The notes beneath the pieces were generated by a model, which worked only from the letters and a program-made list of their open reading frames with translations, made no database searches and was not told the origin of the DNA. The translations under genes and the position numbers were made by a program. A stretch of DNA of 64,000 nt from the NCBI GenBank assembly GCA_963643225.1, contig CAVIIX010000006.1:56862-120861 (forward strand), read 5' to 3'. This document shows positions 14,542 to 23,235 of this stretch, one piece after another; within the stretch, counting starts at the first letter, position 1, and every line of letters begins with the position of its first letter. The DNA comes from UBA1258 sp963643225 (lineage in GTDB: Bacteria > Bacillota > Clostridia > Lachnospirales > Lachnospiraceae).

Positions 14542-15891
14542 ATGTTAAAAAAATACAATAAAAAATTAATTAAAACAACAATTGATATGGCATGGCCAGC
14601 AATTATTGAATCCTTTTTCACCGCCTTTGCAGGACTGGTGGATTCCTATATGGTGAGCGGTCTTGGAGCCAATGCGGTTGCAGCTGTAGGGCTTACCACT
14701 CAGCCTAAATTTTTGGGATTATCTTTATTTTTTGCACTTAATGTGGCAATTTCAGCCCTGGTAGCAAGAAGAAGAGGCGAAGAAAGAAAAGAAGATGCCA
14801 ACAGGATATTATATGCAGCCATTATTTTTATAATAATTGCATCCATTATTTTAAGCGTTTTGTTCGTAATATTTGCAAGTCCCATTATAGGCTGGTGCGG
14901 TTCTAATGAGGATACGCATGACATGGCTGTCACTTATATAAGAATCATAATGGGCGGAATGATTTTTAACTGTATTCAGATGGGTATCAATTCAGCACAG
15001 CGTGGTGCCGGCAATACAAAAATTACCATGAAGACAAATGTTACCTCGAATACGGTCAATATAGTATTTAACTATTTACTTATCGAGGGTCATTTCGGAT
15101 TCCCGGCTCTTGGCATTACAGGAGCTGCTCTTGCAACGGTTTTAGGAACGGTTGTGGCTTCTGTTATGAGTATTTGTTCTTTATTTAAAAAGGATTGCTT
15201 TGTAAGTATTCCTTATATTATAAAGGAAAAAATCCGACCTACACTTTATGCCTTTAAGGATTTGGTAAAGGTGGGATATTCGGTTTTCTTTGAGCAGGTA
15301 TTAATGCGTATAGGCTTTATGCTTACGGCCATTATGGCAGCCGACCAGGGCACATACGCAATGGCGGCTCACCAGGTGGGCATGAACATAATGGGACTTT
15401 CATTTTCTTTTGGAGACGGTCTACAGCAGACAGCGGTTGCTTTAATCGGGAGGTCTCTTGGAGAAAACAACAAAGACCTTGCCAGGGAATACGGACGCAC
15501 CTGTCGTATGATGGGGGCAATTATTTCGGTAGGCCTGGCGCTTGTATATTTGCTGGGCGGCAGGTTCATGATGGGCTTATTTTTCAAAGAGCCTGAAATC
15601 ATCGAAATCGGCGTTTCAATAATGTATGTTATTATCGTGGTAGTAGTATTCCAGATAAGTCAGGTTATTTACATGGGATGTCTGCGCGGCGCCGGAGATA
15701 CCTTCTATACCGCAATGGCTGCAATGATAAGTGTTACAATTGTAAGAACCTTATTTTCTTATCTTGGCGGATACGTGTTAGGCTTTGGAATAGTAGGAAT
15801 ATGGCTTGGTGTTATTGCCGACCAGGCTTCAAGATTTTTATTTGCCTCCATCAGATTTAAACAGGGCAAATGGACAGAAATTAAAATATAG
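14542..15891 (+). CDS. MATE-family multidrug/cation efflux transporter
   Basis: The 449-residue protein has about 12 hydrophobic segments in two related halves, as in NorM/DinF-type antiporters. Early conserved features include M-A-W-P-A-I-I-E-S and V-D-S-Y-M-V-S-G-L-G, and the Q-R-G-A-G-N-T segment near 155 is typical of MATE proteins. It probably exports cationic compounds using a Na+ or H+ gradient. The start is the ATG with AGAGGA just upstream, because the longer TTG frame overlaps the promoter. A DUF554 gene follows 11 bases later. Confidence 0.9.
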   Translation: MLKKYNKKLIKTTIDMAWPAIIESFFTAFAGLVDSYMVSGLGANAVAAVGLTTQPKFLGLSLFFALNVAISALVARRRGEERKEDANRILYAAIIFIIIASIILSVLFVIFASPIIGWCGSNEDTHDMAVTYIRIIMGGMIFNCIQMGINSAQRGAGNTKITMKTNVTSNTVNIVFNYLLIEGHFGFPALGITGAALATVLGTVVASVMSICSLFKKDCFVSIPYIIKEKIRPTLYAFKDLVKVGYSVFFEQVLMRIGFMLTAIMAADQGTYAMAAHQVGMNIMGLSFSFGDGLQQTAVALIGRSLGENNKDLAREYGRTCRMMGAIISVGLALVYLLGGRFMMGLFFKEPEIIEIGVSIMYVIIVVVVFQISQVIYMGCLRGAGDTFYTAMAAMISVTIVRTLFSYLGGYVLGFGIVGIWLGVIADQASRFLFASIRFKQGKWTEIKI

Positions 15892-15902
15892 AGGATAAAA
15901 AA

Positions 15903-16628
15903 ATGTTCGGACTTGGTACAATTATCAATACTGCTGCAATTTTATTAGGTGGCATACTTGGTCATTTCTTTGGAAAATTAATAAATGAAAGAATTCAGAC
16001 AACCCTTACCACTACCTGCGGTGTGTCGGTTTTATTTATAGGAATCGGCGGCGCTTTGGAGGGCATGCTTTCTGCTGAAGGGAGCGTGATCTCAAGCAAT
16101 AGAGGAGTATTTATTGTGGTGTGCATGCTGCTAGGCGCTATTGTTGGTGAAGCTCTTAACATAGAAGGCTGGTTTGAACGCTTCGGCACCTGGCTTAAAT
16201 TAAAAACCGGTAACGCCAAGGATAAAAATTTCGTAGAAGGCTTTTTAAACGCTTCTTTTACAGTATGCATCGGTGCAATGGCAATTGTAGGGGCAATCGA
16301 TGACGGCCTTACTGGAGATTATTCAATTCTTTTAACCAAATCCATTTTAGACTGCATTATTGTCATGGTTATGACTTCCTCATTGGGAAAGGGCCCTGTA
16401 TTTTCCTTTATTCCTGTTTTTGTGTTACAGGGCTTGGTGACGGTTTTGGCTAAATTTATTCAGCCTGTTTTAACAGAGGCTTCCTTGGGCAATCTTTCAA
16501 TGATAGGCTCAATTCTTATTTTCTGTGTAGGCATTAATTTAGTATGGGGCAAAAGGGTGAAGGTTGCAAATTTACTTCCTGCCATTATCTTTGCAGTTGC
16601 CTTTGCATTTTTACCCTTCGAAATATAA
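15903..16628 (+). CDS. DUF554 (YdfK-like) integral membrane protein
   Basis: The 241-residue protein has about six or seven hydrophobic segments. Its opening (F-G-L-G-T-I-I-N-T-A-A-I-L-L-G-G) and the Gly-rich I-G-I-G-G-A-L-E-G-M and C-I-G-A-M-A-I-V-G-A-I-D-D-G motifs are those of the DUF554 family. Function is unknown. It is spaced 11 bases after the MATE transporter and probably co-transcribed with it. Confidence 0.88.
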   Translation: MFGLGTIINTAAILLGGILGHFFGKLINERIQTTLTTTCGVSVLFIGIGGALEGMLSAEGSVISSNRGVFIVVCMLLGAIVGEALNIEGWFERFGTWLKLKTGNAKDKNFVEGFLNASFTVCIGAMAIVGAIDDGLTGDYSILLTKSILDCIIVMVMTSSLGKGPVFSFIPVFVLQGLVTVLAKFIQPVLTEASLGNLSMIGSILIFCVGINLVWGKRVKVANLLPAIIFAVAFAFLPFEI

Positions 16629-16673
16629 TTTACAAACGTTAGTTCTAGAAAAACTTGTTTTTTATTCTAAAAT

Positions 16674-16708
16674 GGAGTATCCTTACTTATAGAAAGAGAG
16701 GATACTCC
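16674..16708 (+). promoter_or_regulatory. Inverted repeat covering the ribosome binding site of the nuclease gene
   Basis: GGAGTATCC and GGATACTCC form a perfect 9-bp stem with a 17-base loop. The right arm ends directly before the ATG at 16709 and contains part of the GAGAGGA Shine-Dalgarno sequence. Folding in the mRNA would mask translation initiation. Confidence 0.6.
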
Positions 16709-17812
16709 ATGAGGTTAATTCATTGTGCTGATCTGCACTTAGATTCTAAGCTTAACGCTAATTTATCCCCTGATAAGGCAAAAGAAAGAAAAGCTGAATT
16801 ATTAAGCACCTTTGTTAGAATGGTTGACTACGCTAAGGTTCACGACGTAGAGGCGATTCTTATTTGCGGTGATTTATTCGATACTAAAAATATTTCGGCA
16901 CTGGCCCGTAACACCTTTAAAAAGCTGGTGCTTGATAATCCTGAAATTCTTTTCTTTTATATAAGGGGCAATCACGATGAAAACGTATTAATAAATACCT
17001 TTGATGAGTCGCCAAAGAATCTTTATTTATTTAATGATGCCTGGAACTCCTATGTACTGGGTGAATACAATAACATATATATTCACGGGGTAGAGCTTAC
17101 AAAGGATAATTCAGGCTTTATTCAGTCTAATTTTGCCCCGGACCCTTCTAAAATCAACATTGTTATGCTGCACGGTCAGGAACAGGAGACTAACAGTAAG
17201 GATAAAACCGAGACAATAAATTTAAAATTATTCAGAAACAAAGGCATTAATTACCTGGCGCTTGGTCATGTACACGAATATAAAAGAGTGCAGCTTGACG
17301 GAGGCTGCGTATATTCATATTCGGGCTGTCTTGAAGGCAGAGGCTTTGACGAAACCGGCGACCACGGCTTTGTGCTTCTTGATATAGATGAAGAAACGGG
17401 TGCTGTAGCAGATACCTTTGTTCCTTTTGCTAAAAGAAAATTATTTGAAATAAATGCAGACGTGACAGGGCTTAACAATACTCCCGATATGCTTAAGACG
17501 GTAAGAAAAGCTCTTGACGAATCCGATGCCTCTGAAGCAGACCTTGTAAAAATCGTGCTTACAGGTGAGGTGGATGTGGAATGTGAAAAAGATACGGATT
17601 TTATACTTCACACCTTTGAAGGCGAATTTTATTTCTTAAAGGTATACGACAAAACAAAAATTAAAATAAACATCAATGACTTTATGCTTGATTCTTCCTT
17701 AAAGGGAGAGTTCGTTAGATGCGTTTTTGAAGATGAATCCTTATCTGAAGAAGACAAGGGGGAAATTGTGCGTCTTGGGTTAAATGTATTGTGGGGAGGT
17801 AAAGCAGAATGA
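16709..17812 (+). CDS. YhaO/SbcD-like DNA-repair metallophosphoesterase
   Basis: The 367-residue protein begins with the calcineurin-like phosphoesterase motifs: H-C-A-D-L-H-L-D-S, then I-C-G-D-L-F-D, I-R-G-N-H-D-E, and later M-L-H-G-Q and L-G-H-V-H. These positions bind two Mn ions in SbcD/Mre11-type nucleases. I start at the ATG with GAGAGGA, since the longer TTG frame lacks a binding site. The stop overlaps the start of the ATPase gene by four bases (ATGA), so the two form a coupled nuclease-ATPase pair expected to act on DNA ends or hairpins. Confidence 0.9.
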   Translation: MRLIHCADLHLDSKLNANLSPDKAKERKAELLSTFVRMVDYAKVHDVEAILICGDLFDTKNISALARNTFKKLVLDNPEILFFYIRGNHDENVLINTFDESPKNLYLFNDAWNSYVLGEYNNIYIHGVELTKDNSGFIQSNFAPDPSKINIVMLHGQEQETNSKDKTETINLKLFRNKGINYLALGHVHEYKRVQLDGGCVYSYSGCLEGRGFDETGDHGFVLLDIDEETGAVADTFVPFAKRKLFEINADVTGLNNTPDMLKTVRKALDESDASEADLVKIVLTGEVDVECEKDTDFILHTFEGEFYFLKVYDKTKIKININDFMLDSSLKGEFVRCVFEDESLSEEDKGEIVRLGLNVLWGGKAE

Positions 17813-20439
17813 AATTAAAATCCTTACATATAGAAAATTTCGGTAAATTATCGGATGTTGATTTTTCCTTTGAGACGGGTGTAAATGTGCTCTGTGAAGA
17901 AAACGGCTGGGGAAAGAGTACTCTTGCGGCCTTCTTAAAAGCAATGCTTTACGGACTTGAAGGAGACAATAAGCGTGATGATTTTCAGTGCGAAAGAAAG
18001 CGTTTTGCACCCTGGCAGGGTGGCGCCTTTGGCGGGAAATTAATATTTGAAGCTGCCGGCAGAACATACTCTGCCGAGAGATTTTTTGGTAACAAAGCCT
18101 CCGATGATACCTTTACATTAAGAGACTTTAATACAAATTTAGAAAGCAGTGATTATTCAGAGCACCTTGGAGAAGAGCTTTTTTCAATTAATGCAGAGTC
18201 CTTTTTAAAGACTGTATTTGTAAGCCAGCTCGATATTTCGAATTCTTCTTCAACCGATGACATTAACGCTAAGCTTGGAAATATTTCAGACGGCCTTGAC
18301 TTAAATAAATTTGCTTTAGTGGATGCAAAGCTTAAGGATGAAATAAATTCTTTGTCGGCAACCCGTAAAACAGGTGAAATATCCCGCTATAAAGCCAGGG
18401 CTTCAGAGCTTAAGGCAGATATCAACAAAGGTATCGGTCTTGATGACACAATGGCTTATGTTGAAGGGCGCATCAACGATAATAAGGTGAAAATACTTGA
18501 ATTAAGGAATGAGCTTACCTTAGTAAATGAAAAAATTAAGGAAGCATCCAAAAGGGAACAGATTTTAAAGGATAAAAGCCACTATGAAGAAATGCTTGCA
18601 GATTTTTCTGCAAAGGAAAAGGCATTAAAGGAATGCAGCGAATATTTCCCTGGGGAAATTCCCACAAAAGAAAATGTAATTGAATGGAGTGGCGCTTTAG
18701 ATGACATTAATGAAAGCGAAGCAATCGTTAAATCAACAAGTTTTTCAGAGCTGGAGGCAGGTTTATACGAATCGTTGCTTCTTACCTTCAAGGACGGTGT
18801 GCCAACAGAGGAGTCCTTTGATATTTATTTAAAAAAGGCAAAGCGATATACAGAATTAAAAACAAAGGCATTGCAAAACAGTCTTTCAAAGGAAGACGAG
18901 GATGCTTTGTATATTTTTAAAAATAAATATGAGGATCCCGATACTGCAATTTCAGAAATTAATGAAGCAGGCAGAAGACTTTCTGAAAGAAAAGGCCTTT
19001 TGGAAAAGAAGGATTTAATTTCAAATAAGCTTACTGACAGTGAATACGAGCGGGTAAGTCATAAATCAAAGGCACCCTTTGTATTTATGCTTTTGGCATT
19101 TATATTAATACTTTCAAGTGCTGCTCTTATTTATTTTACAAAGCAGTATGAGCTTAATTATATATTCTCTTATATACCTGCCGCTGCAGGCTTTATATTT
19201 ATTATTTTAGCTTTAATAAGCAAACGAAAATCAAAGACCAGGGATGAAGTTTTTTATGCTGAAATTTCCAAGCTGGAAGCTGATATAGAGGTCATCGATG
19301 AAGAAATTGCAGGTACGAATGAATATATAGAAGGTGTTAAAGAAAAATTTGGATATATTTCCGATAGCGACGATGCTTATGAAGCCCTTCAGACTCTCTT
19401 AAATGATGCATTTACCTTTAAGAGCCTTAAAAAGCGTGAAAGCCTTTCTGTTAATGCAGCTGAAAGGGAAGAAATTGAAAGCTTAAGCAATGAACTTTCA
19501 ACATTTTTATCAAGCTTTTTAATGACCAGTGAAAACGCATCCTATGAAGCCTTGATTATAGATTTAAAGGGGAAAGCACAGCATTTTAAATCGCTTGAAA
19601 GAAAAGAGAATACCTATAAAGCATCCAAAGAAAAACTTGTTGAATTAAAGGATAAGCTTTTAGCATCTCTAAACTTTTATAAAATCAATCCGGGACTGGA
19701 TGTAGTCTTTAAAACAGAAGAAGTAATAAAGGTACTTGATGAATACGATAGCCTTTATTCTTTATACAAGGACGCCTATGACCGCCTTGAAAATTTTAAA
19801 AAGTCTGTTAATCTGCAGGAAATATCTAGGATAGCTGATGACGTTGGAGTTTCTCTTGATGAGCTTCACGGTATGGAAGCTAAAATTTTAGATGATATTG
19901 AAATTTTTAGGAACAATTTATCAACAGATAACCGTTCTTTGGATGAATACAGTCGTATTTATGAAGAAATTAATGATAAAAAGGCTGAGCTTACAGAATT
20001 AGAAGAAAAAATTGCAGATAAATCAAAGCATCTTGATTATGTGGTAAAGACTTCAGAATTCTTTACAAAGGCCAAGGAAAACCTTACTGCAAAATATATG
20101 GCACCGTTACTTAGGGGCTTTAAAAAATATTACGGAGTGCTTACAGAGGAAAGTGGCGATAATTATCATATAGATGCAAATACCGTTATTACGGTGGAAG
20201 AAAAAGGAAAGCAGAGAGATACCAAATTTTTAAGCCGTGGTTATCAAGACTTAGTGGGTTTATGCGAAAGGCTTTCAATGGCAGATGCCATGTATCCGGA
20301 TGAAAAGCCTATACTTTTGTTTGACGATCCCTTTGTTAATTTAGATGATAAAAAGATGAAAGGCGCAAAGCTTTTACTTAATGAAATCTCAAAGGATTAT
20401 CAGGTAATATATCTAACTTGTCGTGAAAATCGAATTTAA
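17809..20439 (+). CDS. YhaN-like SMC/Rad50-type ATPase with internal membrane segments
   Basis: The 876-residue protein has an N-terminal Walker A (E-E-N-G-W-G-K-S-T), a C-terminal signature L-S-R-G-Y-Q-D-L and Walker B I-L-L-F-D-D-P-F-V-N-L-D. Long coiled-coil regions lie in between. In the middle (about residues 424-470) there are two adjacent hydrophobic helices, F-V-F-M-L-L-A-F-I-L-I-L and A-G-F-I-F-I-I-L-A-L-I. YhaN-type proteins have these where Rad50 has its zinc hook, which suggests membrane tethering. It is coupled to the SbcD-like gene and would be its ATP-dependent partner. Confidence 0.88.
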   Translation: MKLKSLHIENFGKLSDVDFSFETGVNVLCEENGWGKSTLAAFLKAMLYGLEGDNKRDDFQCERKRFAPWQGGAFGGKLIFEAAGRTYSAERFFGNKASDDTFTLRDFNTNLESSDYSEHLGEELFSINAESFLKTVFVSQLDISNSSSTDDINAKLGNISDGLDLNKFALVDAKLKDEINSLSATRKTGEISRYKARASELKADINKGIGLDDTMAYVEGRINDNKVKILELRNELTLVNEKIKEASKREQILKDKSHYEEMLADFSAKEKALKECSEYFPGEIPTKENVIEWSGALDDINESEAIVKSTSFSELEAGLYESLLLTFKDGVPTEESFDIYLKKAKRYTELKTKALQNSLSKEDEDALYIFKNKYEDPDTAISEINEAGRRLSERKGLLEKKDLISNKLTDSEYERVSHKSKAPFVFMLLAFILILSSAALIYFTKQYELNYIFSYIPAAAGFIFIILALISKRKSKTRDEVFYAEISKLEADIEVIDEEIAGTNEYIEGVKEKFGYISDSDDAYEALQTLLNDAFTFKSLKKRESLSVNAAEREEIESLSNELSTFLSSFLMTSENASYEALIIDLKGKAQHFKSLERKENTYKASKEKLVELKDKLLASLNFYKINPGLDVVFKTEEVIKVLDEYDSLYSLYKDAYDRLENFKKSVNLQEISRIADDVGVSLDELHGMEAKILDDIEIFRNNLSTDNRSLDEYSRIYEEINDKKAELTELEEKIADKSKHLDYVVKTSEFFTKAKENLTAKYMAPLLRGFKKYYGVLTEESGDNYHIDANTVITVEEKGKQRDTKFLSRGYQDLVGLCERLSMADAMYPDEKPILLFDDPFVNLDDKKMKGAKLLLNEISKDYQVIYLTCRENRI

Positions 20440-20442
20440 AAG

Positions 20443-20468
20443 ATGGATAATTGTATACAATTATCCAT
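20443..20468. promoter_or_regulatory. Perfect 26-bp palindrome, candidate operator
   Basis: The two halves ATGGATAATTGTA and TACAATTATCCAT are exact reverse complements with no spacer. The core ATTGTATACAAT resembles sites of GntR-type (FCD subgroup) regulators. It touches the first base of the -35 box at 20468. A hairpin role at the end of the YhaN mRNA is possible, but no T tract follows it. Confidence 0.6.
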
Positions 20469-20496
20469 TGACAAGAAATTAAGACTCTTATAAAAT
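20468..20496 (+). promoter_or_regulatory. Strong sigma-A promoter of the aminotransferase gene
   Basis: A consensus TTGACA is followed after 17 bases by TAAAAT. The -10 box lies in the 8-base loop of a second inverted repeat, with 12-bp arms at 20479-20490 and 20499-20510 (TTAAGACTCTTA / TAAGAGTCTTAA). Bound repressors or a DNA cruciform would directly block it. Confidence 0.75.
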
Positions 20497-20531
20497 ATTA
20501 AGAGTCTTAATTATTATACTTGGAGGTAAGT

Positions 20532-21731
20532 ATGTCACTTACATTATCTGAAAAGGCAAAGGCAGTTAAGCCTTCCTCAACACTTGCAATTACGGCAAAG
20601 GCTAAAGAACTTAAGAAGAGCGGAGTAGACGTTGTGGGCTTTGGCGCAGGCGAGCCGGATTTCAATACTCCCAAAAATATTTGCGATGCAGCTATTAAGG
20701 CTATTGAAACAGGCTTTACAAAATATACACCTGCTTCCGGTACCAATGAATTAAAGGCAGCCATCAGCAAAAAATTCAGAGAATTTAATAACCTTGACTA
20801 TGCTCCCAACCAGATTGTTATTTCAAATGGTGGTAAGCATGCCTTAACAAATATATTTGATGCTATTTTAAATCCAGGAGATGAAGTTATTATTCCGGCA
20901 CCTTTCTGGCTTTCATATCCTGAAATGGTAAAGCTTTCAGGAGGTACACCTGTTATTATTACAGGCACCAAGGAAAACGGCTATAAGGTTACGGCACAGC
21001 AGCTTAACGATGCCATTACAGATAAGACAAAGGCATTTGTATTAAATTCTCCCAATAACCCTACCGGTATGGTTTATTCTAAAAAGGAATTATCAGCACT
21101 TGCAGATGTTATTGTTAAGAGGGATATTTACTGTGTTGCAGATGAAATGTACGAATATTTAACCTACGATAACGAAAAGCATGTAAGTATTGCTTCTTTA
21201 GGTAAGGATATTTACGAGCATACAATTACATGTTCAGGCTTATCAAAATCCTATGCCATGACAGGCTGGAGAATCGGTTATACAGGCTCAAGCGTTGAAA
21301 TTGCAAAGCTTATGTCTGCAATGCAGTCTCATGCCACCAGCAATCCCAACTCTATCGCTCAGTTTGCTTCTGTTGAAGCTCTTAATGGTCCGCAGGACAA
21401 GGTTAAGGAAATGAGGGACGAATTTGATAAGCGTCGTCTTTATATGTATGAAAGAGTTTCAAAGATGCCTTATATAGAGGCATGTAAGCCTCAGGGCGCT
21501 TTCTACTTATTTATGGATATGAGCAAAGCTTTAACGAAAAAATATAAGGGTGAAGAAGTTAAGACTTCAGCACGTCTTGCAGAAATTCTTTTAACAGATT
21601 ATGCTGTTGCTGTTATTCCCTGTGCTGACTTTGGTTTCCCTGATCATATAAGACTTTCCTATGCTATAAGCATTGAAGCAATCGATAAGGGCTTAACCAG
21701 AATTGAAAGCTTTTTAAATGAACTTAAATAA
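20532..21731 (+). CDS. Pyridoxal-phosphate aminotransferase, aspartate aminotransferase type
   Basis: The 399-residue class I/II aminotransferase has G-A-G-E-P-D-F-N-T-P near 40, the Y-T-P-A-S-G-T-N-E-L region, N-S-P-N-N-P-T-G-M-V around 172, and the PLP-binding Lys in S-G-L-S-K-S-Y-A-M-T-G-W-R-I. This is the Bacillus-type (Ib) aspartate aminotransferase pattern, so it would interconvert oxaloacetate and aspartate with glutamate as donor. The start is ATG 20532, with GGAGG at 20522-20526; a TTG four codons upstream lies inside the binding site. It has its own strong promoter and is followed by repeats. Confidence 0.88.
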   Translation: MSLTLSEKAKAVKPSSTLAITAKAKELKKSGVDVVGFGAGEPDFNTPKNICDAAIKAIETGFTKYTPASGTNELKAAISKKFREFNNLDYAPNQIVISNGGKHALTNIFDAILNPGDEVIIPAPFWLSYPEMVKLSGGTPVIITGTKENGYKVTAQQLNDAITDKTKAFVLNSPNNPTGMVYSKKELSALADVIVKRDIYCVADEMYEYLTYDNEKHVSIASLGKDIYEHTITCSGLSKSYAMTGWRIGYTGSSVEIAKLMSAMQSHATSNPNSIAQFASVEALNGPQDKVKEMRDEFDKRRLYMYERVSKMPYIEACKPQGAFYLFMDMSKALTKKYKGEEVKTSARLAEILLTDYAVAVIPCADFGFPDHIRLSYAISIEAIDKGLTRIESFLNELK

Positions 21732-21767
21732 AGAAATTTAAAATATACATTAAAAAGACCCTGGAAG

Positions 21768-21907
21768 TTAATGATATTCGCAATACGCTTCGCTATGGCT
21801 CTACTAAAAGTGGCACTACGTGACTTACAGGGTACTTGGCTTGAAACAAAACACCTCGTTTAAGAGCACCCACCGCCTAAAGGCAGTTGGTGCTCTTTAG
21901 CTTTTAT
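21768..21907 (+). repeat. Family A interspersed repeat, copy 3 (full length)
   Basis: Starts GTTAATGATATTCGCAA, contains GGCACTACGTGAC (one hairpin base changed), and ends with CCACCGCC-TAAA-GGCAGTTGG and CTCTTTAGCTTTTATA. It has the same orientation as the copy at 9030 and begins 37 bp after the aminotransferase stop. Confidence 0.87.
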
Positions 21908-21924
21908 ATATCCAAGTCCTTTTT

Positions 21925-21990
21925 CTATAGCGGCACGTAAGGCATATGCCGCCTAGGCGACAACGTTTGGCGCGTAAGTTTTGCAAGCGA
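21925..21990 (+). repeat. Family B repeat, degenerate partial copy 2
   Basis: It shares CTATAG, GGCACGTA, GCCGCCTAGGCGACAACG and TTTTGCAAGCGA with the family B consensus, but many bases differ and the first hairpin is missing. It abuts the end of the YesN-type regulator gene and follows a family A copy directly. Confidence 0.55.
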
Positions 21991-23235
21991 TTATAACGTA
22001 TTAAGATAATCGGTAGGAGAGATGCCTTCGTATTTTTTAAATACCTTACTGAAATAGAAGGAACTTTCAAAGCCCATCATATCGGCCACCTCATATATCT
22101 TGAGATTACCCTCTGAAAGCAGGCGTTTACTTTCTCTGATTTTGCATATATTTATATATTCAGAAAAGCCACAGTCATTAAACTTTGAAAAAAGCTGACT
22201 TAGATAGTTGGGGCTTATACAAAATTCCGTCGCTACATCGTTTAAAGAAAGGTGTTCGCTTGCGTGTTCCTTAATGTATTTTTTTACGTTTCTTACAATG
22301 TGGTTATCGGCATCCGTTGAATCAATTGAAGCTTCACCAAGCTCTGATTTTAATTTATCACGTGCCATTTTACAGGATTCATGAATGCTTAAGGCATTGG
22401 TAACCGGTCTCCCGATTCCGTAATTAAAGGAAATTTTATAATATTTAAGAAGGGTTTCATTAACGGAATCAATTATTTCCTTTATTTTTTGCGTGATTTC
22501 TGAAGGAGTTAAATTTTTACATTCCTTCATACAGAAAATTATTGCAAAATGCCTTGAATCAAGGCCGATACAGTAGCAGGGCATATATTTGTTTACAAGC
22601 TCTTGTATCATTTGAATAGAATTTTTGAAAAGGCTTAAGCGCCTGTCAAGCACCATGGAGCTTACCTTTTTTTCATCAAGACAACCGTATACGCACACTA
22701 ATCTTTCGTAATTAAAATTTAAGGATAAATCCTTACATTGAGCCTTAAAGCTTTCTTCCGATTCAAATAAATTATTTAATAGCTTAATGAAAAATTTATC
22801 GTGTAAAGAATTTATAAGCTCTGAATCGCTTTGGTACGCATTTGGCTTTTTCTTTTTAAGACGTTCAATTACTGTAATGATGGTGGAAGACAGGGCTTCA
22901 CCTGTTAATTCTACCTTTACAAGGTAATCGGTCACCTGGTATTTAATTGCTTCCTTTACCATGTGGAAATCCTCGTAGCTTGTAAGAATCACAAAATCCT
23001 GAGAATCATTACCGTATTTGTCACGGCACCGTCTTATTAATTCAAGACCATCCATAACCGGCATTTTTATGTCGGTTATTATGATTTCAGGCTTATATTC
23101 TTCTATTAAATTAAGTGCAATCTGTCCGTTTACCGCGGTTGCGATTACTTCAATATCGTAGTCTGACCAGTTAAGCATCGATTTAATGCCCACCTGTACA
23201 AGCGGCTCGTCGTCAACAATCAAAAGCTTATACAT
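21991..23235 (-). CDS. YesN-type response regulator with AraC DNA-binding domain
   Basis: The 414-residue protein has a receiver domain (D8-D9 pocket, phospho-acceptor D55 in I-I-T-D-I-K-M-P). A middle region of about 180 residues follows, and then a C-terminal AraC/XylS double helix-turn-helix (L-S-L-N-D-V-A-T-E-F-C-I-S-P-N-Y-L-S-Q and the final G-F-E-S-S-F-Y-F-S-K-V-F-K-K-Y). Such regulators activate sugar transport genes. Its start overlaps the end of the kinase gene by eight bases. The divergent sugar ABC operon at 25161 is the obvious target. Confidence 0.93.
   Translation of the reverse strand: MYKLLIVDDEPLVQVGIKSMLNWSDYDIEVIATAVNGQIALNLIEEYKPEIIITDIKMPVMDGLELIRRCRDKYGNDSQDFVILTSYEDFHMVKEAIKYQVTDYLVKVELTGEALSSTIITVIERLKKKKPNAYQSDSELINSLHDKFFIKLLNNLFESEESFKAQCKDLSLNFNYERLVCVYGCLDEKKVSSMVLDRRLSLFKNSIQMIQELVNKYMPCYCIGLDSRHFAIIFCMKECKNLTPSEITQKIKEIIDSVNETLLKYYKISFNYGIGRPVTNALSIHESCKMARDKLKSELGEASIDSTDADNHIVRNVKKYIKEHASEHLSLNDVATEFCISPNYLSQLFSKFNDCGFSEYINICKIRESKRLLSEGNLKIYEVADMMGFESSFYFSKVFKKYEGISPTDYLNTL

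Noticed and set aside
17809..20439. Walker A reading N-G-W-G-K-S-T as a mutated motif
   Set aside because: The G, K, S and T positions are intact and the Trp form is, to my knowledge, usual in clostridial YhaN-like ATPases.
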